A stretch of 64,000 nt of DNA from Chaenocephalus aceratus (taxonomy: Eukaryota > Chordata > Actinopteri > Perciformes > Channichthyidae): assembly GCA_023974075.1 (NCBI GenBank), contig CM043800.1, positions 34,194,959 to 34,258,958 of the forward strand. The letters run 5' to 3'. Below, piece by piece: positions 42,633 through 54,323 of the stretch. The first letter of the stretch is position 1. Each line of letters opens with the position of its first letter. The notes under the pieces are model-generated. The model was not told the origin of the DNA. It made no database searches and saw only the letters and a list, made by a program, of their open reading frames with translations. A program made the translations under genes and the position numbers.

Positions 42633-44623
42633 TGACATGCTGAAGTTAAATCAATATAATATTAACCAGGTTCACTTTGTCAATGGATCATGTTATCATG
42701 CTTACATTTTATACCACTATGTGGATCTGACACTGATTGTCAAATGTAACATTACATTTTGGGCCTGATGATGCCTCTTGATATTACTTTTCTGGATCAC
42801 CAAAGTTATTATCTTTAATCCTACGAGGAACCTACACACAATGTCCATCCATCCATTAGTTGAGTTATTTCAGTCTGGACCCAAGAGGTGGAGTGTGTGA
42901 CTGATGTTGGCATCCCTAGAGCTACCCTGCTAGCTTGGCTAATCAAAAGTTCATACTGACTGAAAACAAAAGACAATCTTTTTGACTTAATATTTAAACC
43001 AATATTGTTTCCTAAAAAAGTTTTACTAGCATTGAACACTTGTGATGCAGGGTGCTATCCAAAGACCTGCTAATTGTTGCTACACCCCACTAACCTGGAT
43101 TACAACAACATGCCATTGAATAGAATCTATAATCACCTTCTTCAAAACAGCATGTTGCAAAGAAAATCAGCATTTGAAGGTGCTTCAGTACAAAGGGTTG
43201 CATTATTGAACTACCCCATAAATAAAAGCAAACAAAAATAAAATCAGTGTGAATTGTTTTCTTTCTGTCAAGACTTAAGTGTCTAACACATCATCAGGCC
43301 CAATTTGAACTTCATTCACCAATAAATGCCTGTGTGTGAATGCCTTTTTGTGGCCAACACAAAGAGCTGGTGACATACGTTCCCGCCATGCTGCTGCGTT
43401 CCTGAGCCGTGTGCAAGGACTTGATTGTTGACAATGGGTTTGGATCAGCAGGTGGACAGTGATGTGGCGTTGGTCGACTCTGATTTAGAGTTTGTGTTAA
43501 TGCATCGCTGTGAGGCGACTAACTTACAGAAGTCTTTCTAACCAGTCCTGTAGAACCAGTGCTGTTTGTCATTGAGACATCACACACTATTCACAAGACT
43601 AAGCAAACATAGGAGGGCGTGTTAGAACTTGCCCTTAAAGAGAAACAAAAAAGCCACACACCAACACCACACTGTAGATGTATCCTCATGTACTCCTCCT
43701 GCCTCCCCTCTCTTTCTCTCCCTCCCTCCCCACTAATCCTTTTTTTCTCAGCGTTCTCTGAGGACTGATTTTCTCCCCCTCCATCTTTCTCTCGCCTTTT
43801 CTCCCCATTCTTTTCATTTTTCACTTTTCCCCTTGTTTATTTCCCATGCCTTGTTCCCTTTTCTCTCCAATCACTCCGCGCCTGCCTCCTGTCTTTTCTC
43901 CTTCAACCTGCTCTCATTTCTCTCCTCGGCTCATTTTCTCCTTCTCCCCCTTGTCTCCCAGTGTATCGCTGCAGACTCTTGTACTCAATTATCCCTTCTG
44001 TTAATGAGCAGATACATCTAATTGCTCTCTCCTTCAGTGCCTGACGGCGTTTCTCTTCTCTGCCTTTCTAAGCCCTCAGGATGCGCATCATTCTCTCCCC
44101 CCATCATTTGTCAACCCTCTCTCCATGCACTGTTCATCTTTTTTATCCTGGGCCTTGTATTGGTTATTCTATTGGTTTGCATCTTTCATGTTATCCCCAT
44201 TTCTTTTTTCCACTGCTGCCATGGCCTCTTCTTTCCCCTCGCGTAAAAGGACCCTTCACCTTCACCTCGACATCACATCTGCTCACTGTCACTCGTCCCC
44301 TTCACTCCGCTTCAGTGTGACCAGTCGCTGAAGGCTGTAAAGGGCTGCTGGCCGTAGGGATTGATGGCGATAGAGGGCATGGCTGTGCAGCTGTCTCGCC
44401 CATAATCTTTCCCCTTTTGACTTTTGCTGAAAGAGAGTTTTGTTATAAATACTAGAACTGAAACAAAAAGGCCATCAAGTAACTTTAACAGTAGGAAAAT
44501 ATTTGGCAACATATTGAAAACTCATCAATACTAGCATCTCAAATTCGTTTTTTTCCACTCTTTTTCTTATTTTTTTAACATTCCTGACAGTTTGACCATG
44601 AATATGCATTTTTGCAGTCTGCC
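42633..44623. other. Non-coding, pyrimidine-rich in part
   Basis: A long C/T-rich block at 43670-44310. No exon or element could be supported. Confidence 0.4.
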
Positions 44624-44627
44624 TTAA

Positions 44628-45000
44628 AGGTGGGGTAGGTCATTTTGGAGAAACCAGCTCGAGTGCGCTAGAATTTGAAAATACACAGCCGGAAGAAATC
44701 TGCCACTTCCTCACAGAGCCCCTCCTCCAACACACGAACGCGCACATGACCAATGAGGGCACGAGATCAGGTTGTGCACAGATGGAAGGCTGACAGGCAG
44801 GTAGGCCATCCAGTTACTTTAGCCGGGTCGGCTAAAATGATTGGTCGTGCTTTCTACAGTACTACGGCTTCCACATTTTTTTATGGATTTTTTGTCAAAG
44901 CACTTCAGATATTCATTGCTATCGGGATGTTAAGAGCATTCCATGGAATATAACAAAAAGTGTATCTCGAGCCGGTTTCTCAAACTTACCTACCCCACCT
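44628..45000. mobile_element. TTAA-flanked MITE, 373 bp
   Basis: TTAA at 44624-44627 and 45001-45004. The left end reads AGGTGGGGTAGGTCATTTTG and the right end is the complement of AGGTGGGGTAGGTAAGTTTG. The arms remain complementary through GAGAAACC.GCTCGAG, about 35 bp. There is no coding capacity. The TTAA target and end structure suggest mobilisation by a piggyBac-type transposase (inference). Confidence 0.85.
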
Positions 45001-45004
45001 TTAA

Positions 45005-46985
45005 CTTCTGGTTTAGATACGCACCCACCTGAATTTGGCTCTTGTGTATGTATATAACAGCTCCATGAAGAAGTTAGCAAGACATGTTGACAATATTGTA
45101 CGAATTTCATATTAGGGAAAGTCTAAAGGTGTTGTATATTCTTTTGAAAGCCTTGTAAGGTGTAGGTCCTTGACAGAGCCTCAGCTGTATTGGGTTCTTT
45201 TTATTCCTAAAATTCAGTCCTTTTTAGTTTGCCTTTCCTTGCTCGTTGTGATCCTCTTCTCCTACGATGAAAACAACCATTCGGTAGGTTCTCTCAGTTT
45301 TTTCAGTTTTTTACAAGAGAAATTGTGCCTATTTTCTCAATACAAGTGAAAAAAACACCTGCATGTGTCAAAGTCAGCAACACTGATCCCTGTGCTCACT
45401 TTAATGATCTGCAAGAGGTTCGTTTTACAGCTTTATTTCTCCGTGTGCAGCGAGCAGCACCTCTCGCTACAGTAACAGTAGGGTGAAAACTGATGTGTCA
45501 ACACTCCATAATGTATGTGAGGTGTTGGCAGAGGAGGCGTCTTATGACATAATTGATGTCGCTGGATGGCAGGGTGACTGTAATAACAGACATTACACAG
45601 TGGTAGCACACAGCAGGGAGATAGCCCTGAATCAGCTTGCTGTGCCGCGCAGGGGTCAGCATGAATTATCCCTTAATGTCACACTTGAAACAAAGTTGGC
45701 CAGGCAAGCATGTCGATAATGAAGGATGCTCTACCCTGATAGCTCTAGTTAGTTTATCCTCAACGGCTTGTCTGACTAGTGAGTTATGCTCACACAAGTG
45801 TACAGACTGCTGCGTCGCCAAATCCTTTCCATAATAAGTGTTTCGTATAAAAAAGAAATATGATGCCTCGTATGACAAAAGGCATGCTTGAATTTGTAGT
45901 ATTTACTACAGTTTGTGCTGAAAATTCTCTACTTTTTTTGCAGACCTATCATTAAAACATCCCTTCAGAAACTTCACAAACACCTTGTCTGTTTTTTACT
46001 ACAGCTCATTTGCCTCCCAGCAGATCACAAGCCTTTAACCAGAGGGGAGACAAAACAGATCCCACATCTATGAGTGCATCAAGTTTAAAACTACAGACAG
46101 GGTAAACCAAACAATTGGACTCATGCACTGGTTCTTTATTTAATCTGGAGGTACTATTAAAGAAAGGGCCAAAGTCATCTGGTGCAACGTGCCATAACCA
46201 CACCGTCAAAGCAATGTACAGTATGTCTTTCATTACACATTGAGCAGGCCCACTACATTAGTGCTGGCAACATATCCAAATGCATTTCGTGCAAGCCCAA
46301 ATCCATTCTTGGTGATGTAAGTGACACACATAGTGTCCCAGTATTTGGGAAGCCAGAGGGCACTAACAATAATCGATCACAAGCATGGTAGACCTTTGAG
46401 GGGTTCAGAAAGTCATAAACATACACATCGAAGGGAAATGGAACACATCACAGCATCCCCAAACATAGGTACACATTATATTTCTCATTTTTCATACTTT
46501 TCCACACATAAACATTAAAGTGCACTGCTATCTGCCAAACACAGATGAATAAAAATGGGCACACACGCAGTGGGACATGGAAAGATATACAAAAGTGCAC
46601 TGCTATCTGGCCAAACAGATAATAAAATGGGCACACACAGTGGACATGGAAAGATATACATCCCTCAGTCACATGAAACTGCTGAAATACAGAAACCTGA
46701 CCTGCTGTGCATGTACACAGTGGGATGCAGAAAATTAGTTAAAGAATGTAAGAAACAACACACACACACCACATACACACACACACACACACACAGCGAG
46801 ACCGAAGGGAATAAGAGTTATGAGCCATCACATGGAGTCGTCAAACTGTGTACATTTATGTACACAAGAAGTGAATTGAATGATATGTTGTATCAAAGCA
46901 AATCCCATGTCTCCAGCAGAGCCCTAGAGCCCAGCTCGGTGATTGAACGGAAGCCATGGCGATACAAATGCTCACCTGCAGCTTT

Positions 46986-47073
<88 letters not shown>

Positions 47074-47236
47074 ATACAGACTTGCTTGAGTTTTCTCTGT
47101 GGCCGGGTTCTTTCTCATCACGGCAGCACCCTATGGGAAGTGAGAGGAGTGGGGGCTATGGATGGTTGGGTAATGATAAAAGAGGTATTCAAGGCATCAT
47201 TTGGAGCCACACCCATTAAGTGGTGCTGCTGTCATG
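45005..47236. other. Non-coding; two CA tracts
   Basis: Contains (CA)n at 46758-46795 and 46989-47071. Near 46540-46660 there is an imperfect tandem pair of about 75 bp (AAAGTGCACTGCTATCTG at 46516 and 46592; GGAAAGATATACA at 46579 and 46648). No coding exon was seen; the long open frame across the CA tract is an artefact. Confidence 0.45.
46989..47071. repeat. (CA)n microsatellite, 83 bp
   Basis: Pure CA tract. Confidence 0.96.
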
Positions 47237-47362
47237 AAACGCTGCTCCCATCAAGAGCCCAGCCAATCTTGGCCCCCCACAAACGTACAGGTCAATGGCA
47301 CGGCCCCTGCTGCCTACATCAAAGATGGCCGTTCTTTCAGAGTGGGTGGCCATGCTGGTGGA
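47237..47362. repeat. 126-bp segment duplicated at 50370-50498
   Basis: From AAACGCTGCTCCCATCAAGA to GGCCATGCTGGTGGA this segment matches 50370-50498 with only a handful of differences. It is not a simple repeat and I recognise no family. The sequence here continues on both sides into DNA not shared with the second copy. Confidence 0.9.
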
Positions 47363-48376
47363 GCTGTCATCTCGGGCTTTGAGACTCATTTGCCACCTGC
47401 TGGCACATTACATGCCAAATTAAAATGCCTGCTGCTTCATCAGAAGCCTGCAAGAGAGACGTTTATTCTGAAAGAAAGAAAACTTGGGGATGATTACAGG
47501 CAGCTATCAAAGCCCTTAGGTGTTACTTTTCAGAGCACAAGTGAAGCATTAAAATCTTAAGCGATAATTTCTCACTTTTTATCTTTAAAATGTGAAATAT
47601 TATTTGGCCCGAGGGTGAGTTAGATAAAACTGCTCTGCATGGTTTGCTTAGGTGTGAAATGCATACACACATTGTCTCTGAAAGTGCCAAACAGCGTGGA
47701 TCTAAGGCCTTGGGATCATAGTCACACAGAGTTAGAGTCCTAACCGTTGACCCAACAACCGGATGACACAGCCACATTAGTGACCACAGTGATTCTCCTC
47801 ACTTCCTCACAGGAGGAAGGCACATTTCATTTCTGCCCTTCAATCGTAAAGCCGTCAGATGTGATGGATTCCATTGGAGACACACCTTGATAATATTGAT
47901 CACATGCCCTGCCTTAAGCAACACTCCCTCCACTAACAGTGAGATGAAATCTGCTGCAAACGGCTCAACACCAATTCCTTTCCAAGTCCTGTTTGTCTAG
48001 TGAGGAACAACACGCAGCAGACTTGACAACAGGAGCTGTAAAGGTGCCAATAGAAGAGGAGGTTTTAATAGATTTGATTTTAATAAAAGAGAATAAAGTT
48101 TAGCAAAAAAGATTATCATCTATAGTTGGGTGTTATTTCTCTCACTGAAGACTTCTCCAGAGAGTCTTTTGAGTCTCTCTTTCTGCTGCTGGTAAGGTGC
48201 TATTATAGTGAGGGAGCCATTCATTATGCATAGGATGAGGGTGCTACTGGACATTCATGCAAATGTGATTTATAAATAGCAGCTGTTGGCAAAAAGATGA
48301 CGTTTAATTCAAAGTTAACCTTCTAAGGTGTAGTCGCTGGCTGTGCTCGGATGAACTTGATTGAACTGGCTTTGAC
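47363..48376. other. Non-coding, nothing recognised
   Basis: Mixed sequence without recognisable repeat or exon. Confidence 0.4.
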
Positions 48377-48590
48377 TATTCAATTCAATTCAAAACCTTT
48401 ATTTATCCAGGTAAAATCCCATTGAGACCTGCAGCAGTAGGTTCCACAAGAAGACATGAAAACATTAACAACAGAACAACAAAAGGACATCATACAGCAA
48501 AATGTACAGGATTACAATTACATATTTAACCACATGTCCAGGTACCAACAGCATCTGATTTTTAGCATCCAATTGCCAAGTGCAAATATC
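48377..48590 (-). mobile_element. LINE 3' tail, same family as 61500-64000
   Basis: Begins on the plus strand with TTCAATTCAATTCAA and TTTATTTATCCAGG, then ACAACAAAAGGACATCATAC and a block ending near TAGCATCCAATTGCC. All of these have counterparts in order at 61500-61690. It is a minus-strand insertion reduced to the 3' UTR. Confidence 0.82.
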
Positions 48591-49717
48591 GGTATTCTGT
48601 AGGATAACTAAATTCCTGTTTATTGCTGCTGATCCAATCTGGCAGCACTAGGGAGCAAACAATTCTCAATATGGCTGGCTATCTTAGTTTTTATCTTTCA
48701 CTTTTATGAGACGTGATAAAATCTAGAAGATTGTGAAATGTAATGAAAGGCTTGATCTGTGTGAACCAAAACGCAGGGTAGCTCATGCACAACGAAACTT
48801 GTGAAATGAATTTGGAAGTGGAAAACGAGGCACTTGAGGAGTGGAGACGCGCTGATTAATGGTAGGGAACAAGTGTGATTGATTATGAAGTTCATCTTTT
48901 ATTTCCCTCCCACTCTCTCCACACCCCTCTCATTTTCATATTAAAAGCCCCCCCTTCACTGACCCCAACACCCCTGTGAATGTTCAAAGCTTCTCTCTGT
49001 TGAAAACACTCAATTTCACAGAAGGATGTGTGATTATCTCCCTCGGTGCCTTTCAGAATCAAATGCCGCTCCCGACTTACAGCTGAGGGACGGGAACAGA
49101 GATGCACAGCTGTGTCTTTTCCTCTCCGAAATTCAGGTTTCACATTATGCTGCGAAAAACAAGGATAAGCCGGAAAAGATTGTCTGAAAAATCTCAGAAG
49201 AGCTGGGTTCAAAAATGAGACTTTAAACAGAGTAAATGTTTGTAGTATCTCAAAAATACAAGAGGGAAGCTTTTATTTGTACTCGAAAACACAGAAAATG
49301 GGTTTTTGAAAACCACACAGTAAATGTTGAGACGTTAGTATTGATCAAACCCTGCAGAAGTTATTTAGATTTGATTGATTAGCAAAGGACTTGCTTATTC
49401 CACCTGTTTAAAAACGGCAGCGTCACCTATTGAGCATTGACCTTAGCAGAGCAGAGAGAAGATGTCGGAGGAGAGGATGTCAGATTTGAGGTAATACATA
49501 ATGAAGTGTAGATTCTGCAGACTTTGCTCCCATCTGCCCATCTTCAAACCAACACATCTAAAGACATTCTGCTTGTCCAATTCTGAATTACTTTTGATGT
49601 CGACTCTCCGTTTATACCACGAACCTTGACATGGCTCTACAGACTGAATAATACTGCCTTCATTCTACAATTGCACTTGTACAAATGAATCAACGTACAA
49701 CTGTGTGTGCTTGATAT
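48591..49717. other. Non-coding, nothing recognised
   Basis: AT-rich DNA. No exon or repeat could be supported. Confidence 0.4.
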
Positions 49718-50027
49718 CAAATCAAATCAAATTTTATTTATAGAGCACATTTAAAAACGATTTTGGTCGAGCCAAAGTGCTGTACATGTAATTTAAACAC
49801 ATAAAAACACATTACATCACAATAAAAGACAATAAATCACAACAGATAAAGCAACACAGGAACAGTCAGGAGTCGTGACCCCACTCTGACTAGAAGGCCA
49901 GAGAGAAGTAGTGTGTCTTCAGTGTGGATTTAAAAACCCCTAGGGTCTGGGCCGACCTCACATGGAGGGGACGAGTGTTCCAGAGCCTGGGGCCAGCTGC
50001 TGCGAAGGCTCGGTGCCCTCGCCTGTG
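49718..50027 (-). mobile_element. L2-like LINE 3' end, minus strand
   Basis: On the minus strand 50025-49890 reads a reverse-transcriptase C-terminus (GPRLWNTRP, then VFKSTLKTHYFSLAF and a stop), followed by a 3' UTR ending in ATTTGATTTGATTTGAT-type terminal repeats at 49718-49735. Its 5' truncation point coincides with the left end of the piggyBac-like relic at 50032. Confidence 0.78.
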
Positions 50028-50217
50028 TTACCCCTCCTGTCAAGTTTGGGTCAAATCTGACCGATTGAATTATTTCATTAATCATAATATTATGTTTTAC
50101 ATTGCCTCAAAGCCTTATTTTTATTTAACTTGCTGATCACCACTTTCAGGGAATGTTGAGTCAACTTTGTAACACCCATGATGTTCCTGGTAAAAATGAC
50201 ATGTTTTTTTTTAATTC

Positions 50218-50270
50218 ATGGGTAACCCTAGATTGATGTTCCTCCATTAGATAGTACACACCAACAAATC
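50218..50270 (+). repeat. Direct repeat A, about 50 bp, partner at 50564-50613
   Basis: ATGGGTAACCCTAGATTGAT and the following bases through CCAACAAATC recur at 50564-50613. The two copies bracket the 126-bp segment. Confidence 0.85.
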
Positions 50271-50369
50271 GACAACCGTGTTAATTTTGGAATACAATTG
50301 TTTGTTTCTACAGTTATTCATGTGCAACGGTATTCTGAGATATTATTTAAAACCGCTTAAAAGAGTGAT

Positions 50370-50498
50370 AAACGCTGCTCCCATCAAGAGCCCAGCCAGT
50401 CTTGGCCCCCCCACAAACGGTACAGGTCAATGGCACGGCACCTGGCTGCCTACATTAAAGATGGCCGTTCTTTCAGAGTGGGTGGCCATGCTGGTGGA
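50370..50498. repeat. Second copy of the 126-bp segment of 47237-47362
   Basis: Nearly identical to 47237-47362, with a few single-base insertions (CCCCCCC, ACGGTACAGG, CCTGGCTGCC). It lies between two direct repeats (50218-50270 and 50564-50613) inside the piggyBac-like relic. Confidence 0.9.
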
Positions 50499-50563
50499 AC
50501 ACTATGGTGATGATAAAAGTTTTTTGTGTTGATGTACCTAGTCAGAAATGACATAAGAAATGA

Positions 50564-50613
50564 ATGGGTAACCCTAGATTGATGTTCGTCCATCAGACAC
50601 AACCAACAAATCA
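50564..50613 (+). repeat. Direct repeat B, partner of 50218-50270
   Basis: See the partner. Together they suggest a local rearrangement or insertion event within the piggyBac relic. Confidence 0.85.
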
Positions 50614-50729
50614 CATTTTTTAATATATTGTAATAAACATCCCAATACCGTCGTGAGACTGACAAAATCTACCGCGATTTAAAAAATTTTTTTTTTTTTT
50701 TTTTAAATATATATTTTTTAAAACATTTT

Positions 50730-50912
50730 TTGTTTTAAACCTTTATAACCAGGTGGTCCCATTGAGATCATCGATCTCTTTCAAGAGAGACCTGTCCAAC
50801 ATGGCAGCAAGTAGGTTACAACATGAACATAAAACAACAGAACACAAAAGGACATCGTATTTACAGGGCTACATTTACACACCTAGAGACATTGACAAGT
50901 ACCAACAGTATA
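50730..50912 (-). mobile_element. LINE 3' tail, same family as 61500-64000
   Basis: Reads AAACCTTTATAACCAGG, GATCTCTTTCAAGAGAGACC, AACAGAACACAAAAGGACAT and GACAAGTACCAACAG in the same order as 48377-48590 and 61500-61665. It is a minus-strand insertion into the hAT relic. Confidence 0.8.
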
Positions 50913-51129
50913 TTTGAAGAGTTTGGTTCCAAAACGCTATAAATCCATGTTGATTAATTTGAGTAAAAATGTATTTTCTTTACCAAGAAAAGTGGCAAGT
51001 GAAAACCACTATTTTCTGTTTCAAACTTTCACATAGCATCTTGAGGTTATAATAACATTACAAATTAAAATCCAGAATTAGATTTTATCTCTGTCTGGCT
51101 TATTGCCTCACCTTCTTGGCAAAAACGGT

Positions 51130-51710
51130 ATTGTTGTTGAAGTGGTGGAGAGACAATGCACAGTTTGACCCACTGCTGTCACCCATGGCCAAAGCATATC
51201 TCTCCGTCCCACTGAGGTGGCGTTAGACTTTTTCCGCTGTCCGTCATTTTGACAGACAGGATCGTAAAATGTCCGTCATAATCCCTTATTACCCGTCGGG
51301 TCTGAACAGTTCACGAGAGAGCACGCTCTCAGCGTAAAGCAAAACCTCCCAGACAGGTATTGATCTGTACGGCAAAGTGCGGTTTGGAAACTATATCATT
51401 TCCTTTTGGAGGGCATGCATAGCACGGCATAACACCAGAGTCTCGCTGCGGGGAAACGTTGGCGCTGTTCCGAGTTTGTTCTAATCTGTCAAAATGACTG
51501 ACTGCTTTCAGATTTTTCCGTCATTGATAAATAAAATATTCGGTTAACGCGACCACTGCTGTCCCAGCAACATCAGCACCAAGCGAGAGAGTTTTTTCCA
51601 GAGCAGGGGATATTGTAAATGCACAAACATCCCAGCTTATAAATACCTGGAAATGTGGACATTCTCATATTCCTAAAAACCTGTCTGATGATGCTGAGTG
51701 AGTGACTAGT
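51130..51710 (+). pseudogene. hAT transposase C-terminus, split by a MITE
   Basis: Before the MITE the frame reads KWWRDNAQFDPLLSPMAKAY; after it, ATSAPSERVFSRAGDIVNAQ. Together these form the conserved C-terminal dimerisation region of hAT transposases (WW...P.L...A, then SERVFS..G). Skipping the MITE and one copy of its 8-bp duplication leaves the frame intact across the junction, which shows the insertion was clean. The rest of the transposase was not found. Confidence 0.88.
51212..51558. mobile_element. hAT-type MITE inserted in the hAT transposase
   Basis: Flanked by CCGTCCCA (51204-51211) and CTGTCCCA (51559-51566), an 8-bp duplication with one change. Ends: CTGAGGTGGCGTTA on the left and TAACGCGACCACTG on the right, imperfect inverted repeats. 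Subterminal blocks around CCGTCATTTTGACAGAC and CTGTCAAAATGACTGAC are also inverted copies. At 347 bp it has no coding capacity. Confidence 0.85.
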
Positions 51711-52432
51711 GAGTTTGAGTTGAGTTACTTGAAAAACTAAAGTGACACTTGATTTATTTTATTACAGGGTCTGATTATTAAATGTCCTTGTTTATTTGTG
51801 AGATGCAGTGGCACAAAGAAAATGCCTACTTTGTTTGGTAGTACTAGTAGGTACAAAAACACTGGTTTTCTTGTTCCAGTCTGTTACTGTCACTTTGTTT
51901 TTGACACTTTAAAATACTGCTATCCTACTAAAATGCTGTACAAATCAGATTTATTATGTAATAAAGAAACATTTTTCGAGTAAAAAAATTTGTGTTGAAA
52001 AAAATTCGTTTTACATTCCCCCCCCCCCCCCCCCCTTTATTATTCAATATCGTGATAAATACCGTACGTACCGTGGATTTGTTATCGCAATATTATCGTA
52101 CCGTGAGTTTTTGGTATCGTTACATCCCTAATATATTGTGTCTATTCTTTGCATAACCACTGCATTCATGTAAACCAATATGAGACAGGGTTTACGGGTG
52201 TTAAATCAAATGTGGTGATGATAAATGTTTTTTGTATTAAAGTAAGAGCAGTTTAAACCGACCCGTCAATTTGACCAGGAACACCAAAGTAAAGGGGGAG
52301 AAATGAACACCACAGCAGGGTTGAATGTACGAATCTTGTAATAATCTTGGGGTTTAAAGGTGTATTAATACAGGAAGTGAGTATTCAAGCGGGGCCCAGT
52401 GGTATTTTTGCGCCAAAACAGTACATTACATG

Positions 52433-52492
<60 letters not shown>
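52433..52492. repeat. (TCAA)15 terminal repeat of the LINE
   Basis: 60 bp of perfect tetranucleotide, the 3' terminus of the minus-strand LINE. Confidence 0.97.
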
Positions 52493-52493
<1 letters not shown>

Positions 52494-53076
52494 GTTTATT
52501 TATATAGCCCAATATCACAAATGTTACATTTGTCTCAGTGGTCTTCACAGTGTGTACAGAATATCAGTATGACAATACGACACCCTCTGTCCTTAGACCC
52601 TCACATCGTACAAGGAAAAACTTCCAAAGAAAACCCAGTTTAAAGGGAAAAATGGGAGAAACCTCAGGGAGAGCAACAGAGGAGGGATCCCTCTCCCAGG
52701 ACGGATAGACGTGCAATAGATGCCGTGTGTAAATTGAAAAGATAATACATTTGCAACATAGGTAGTCCAGATGTTTGGAAATGCATGTGTGTATAATAGG
52801 AAGATGAATCCACGAGGATATCCATCCAGGACCTATGATCCAGGACCACAGCCACGACTCAAGATCCAGCGCTCGCGATCCAGGACACAGGACCGCAGGA
52901 TCATCCATGACTCCGGATCCCAGCGTATATAGACACCAAAAAGAAGGACATTTGGGGAAGCTGGGTTAATCGGAACATGAGAGTACACGGGTATAGACAG
53001 AGAGAAGGTAGAAGTAAGATGTCCCCCGACAAACTAAGCCTATATCAGCAAAACTAGGGGCTGAATCTAATCAGCC

Positions 53077-54320
53077 CTAACTATAAGCTTTATCAAAAAG
53101 GAAGGTCTTAAGCGCACTCTTAAAAACGGATAGGGTGTCTGCCGCCCGAACACAAACTGGAAGCTGATTCCACAAATGTGGAGCTTGATAAGAAAAGGCT
53201 CTGGCTCCCATTGTACTTTTAGAGATTCTAGGAACAACCAACAACCCTGCATTCTTGGAACGCAATGCCCTAGTAGGACAGTAGGGTATAATGAGTTCTT
53301 TAAGGTAAGATGGCGCCTGCCCATTAAGGGCTTTGTAGGCGAGAAGAAGAATTTTAAATTCTATCCTGTGTTCTATAGGGAGCCAGTGTAAGGCAGCCAG
53401 AACAGGAGTAATGTGGTCCCTTTTCCTAACTCTGGTTAGTACACGAGCCGCAGCATTTTGAATCAGCTGAAGCGACTTGATTGACTTCTTGGTACTCCCT
53501 GATAATAAAGAGTTACAATAATCCAGCCTAGAAGTAACAAATGCATGGACTAGTTTCTCTGCATCGCTTTGAGGCAAGATATGCCTGATTTTTGCAATGT
53601 TACGTAGATGGAAGTAGGCGGTCCTTGAAATTGATTTTATGTGGGCGTTAAAGGATAAATCCTGATCAAATATAACACCAAGATTCCTTACAGTCTCACT
53701 GGAGGCCAAATTAATGCCATCCATAGTTAGTATATCTTTAGATAATTTGTTTCGTAGATTCTTCGGGCCAAGTACAATAACTTCAGTTTTGGTCGTGTTT
53801 AACATCAAAAAGTTTAAGGTCATCCACGTTTTTAAGTCCTTAAGGCAGTCTTGAATTTTATTTAGATGATTAATTTCATCAGGCTTGATTGATAAATATA
53901 GTTGAGTATCATCCGCATAACAATGAAAGTTTACAGAATGATTCCTTATAATATTGCCTAACGGAAGCATATATAATGTGAACAAAATAGGTCCGAGCAC
54001 TGAGCCCTGTGGCACTCCATGGCTAACTTTGGTTTGCGTGGAAGATTCATCGTTAACACGTACAAACTGAGAGCGTTCAGATAGATAGGACCTAAAGCAG
54101 TTCCCTTTATGCCAACTAAGTGCTCTAGTCTTTGCAATAGGATATCATGGTCGATAGTATCAAATGCAGCACTGAGATCGAGCAAAACAAGAATAGAGAC
54201 AAGTCCCTTGTCTGAGGCTATTAGAATATCATTTGTGACTTTAACCAGAGCTGTCTCTGTGCTATGATGTGTTCTAAAGCCAGACTGAAAATCTTCAAAT
54301 AAATCATTGTTTTTTAACAC
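53077..54320 (-). pseudogene. LINE reverse transcriptase, C-terminal two thirds, frame-broken
   Basis: Minus strand. The first segment (54320 to about 54100) contains FQSGFRTHHSTETALVKV and [20 protein letters not shown], the palm region with the first catalytic Asp. After a frame break near 54095 the second segment (54015-53077) reads [14 protein letters not shown], then the catalytic YADDTQLYL (YADD codons 53908-53919) and a C-terminus [10 protein letters not shown]...LKTFLF. This is the normal domain order of an L2-clade reverse transcriptase. The 5' third is missing, so it is inactive. Confidence 0.92.
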
Positions 54321-54323
54321 TTG

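Larger units (their letters stand above)
50631..52130 (+). mobile_element. hAT relic (TSD ATATATTG) nested in the piggyBac-like relic
   Basis: The 8-mer ATATATTG is found exactly at 50623-50630 and 52131-52138. The right end, read inward on the minus strand, is TAGGGATGTAACGATACC, a well-formed hAT terminus; the left end is degenerate. Plus-strand transposase codons occur inside (51130-51710). A LINE tail (50730-50912) and a MITE (51212-51558) interrupt it. The duplication is AT-rich, so the left boundary is less certain than the right. Confidence 0.7.
50032..52320. mobile_element. piggyBac-like relic, host of several nested insertions
   Basis: The left end is CCCTCCTGTCAAGTTTGGGTCA and the right end is the complement of CCCTGCTGTGGTGTTCATTT, with decayed TTAA sites (TTAC on the left, TTGA on the right). 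The internal sequence just inside the left end (TAATCATAATATTATGTTTT, ATTGCCTCAAAGCC, AACACCCATGATGTT) parallels that of the piggyBac-like element at 31906-33701. The GGTCA...TGACC motif recurs at 50049 and 52268. It has been interrupted by a hAT element (50631-52130) and carries the 126-bp segment. Confidence 0.65.
52433..54320 (-). mobile_element. 5'-truncated L2-like LINE, minus strand
   Basis: Begins (plus orientation) with 15 TCAA units at 52433-52492, the terminal repeat, followed by a 3' UTR with TTTATTTATATAGCCCAATA (52495-53076) and then reverse-transcriptase codons up to 54320 on the minus strand. The element lacks its endonuclease and the front of the reverse transcriptase. It abuts a SINE at 54324. 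Confidence 0.92.

Noticed and set aside
42840..42905. Second Rex3-type tail (CATCCATCCATC)
   Set aside because: Only the short tetranucleotide is present; the conserved TATACCCGCTT block is missing.
44020..44330. Open frames after a CTTCAG acceptor-like site
   Set aside because: Low-complexity pyrimidine-rich DNA, with hydrophobic readings in all frames.
46555..47382. 275-codon open frame
   Set aside because: It spans two CA tracts and the 126-bp repeat, with no domain and no splice signals.
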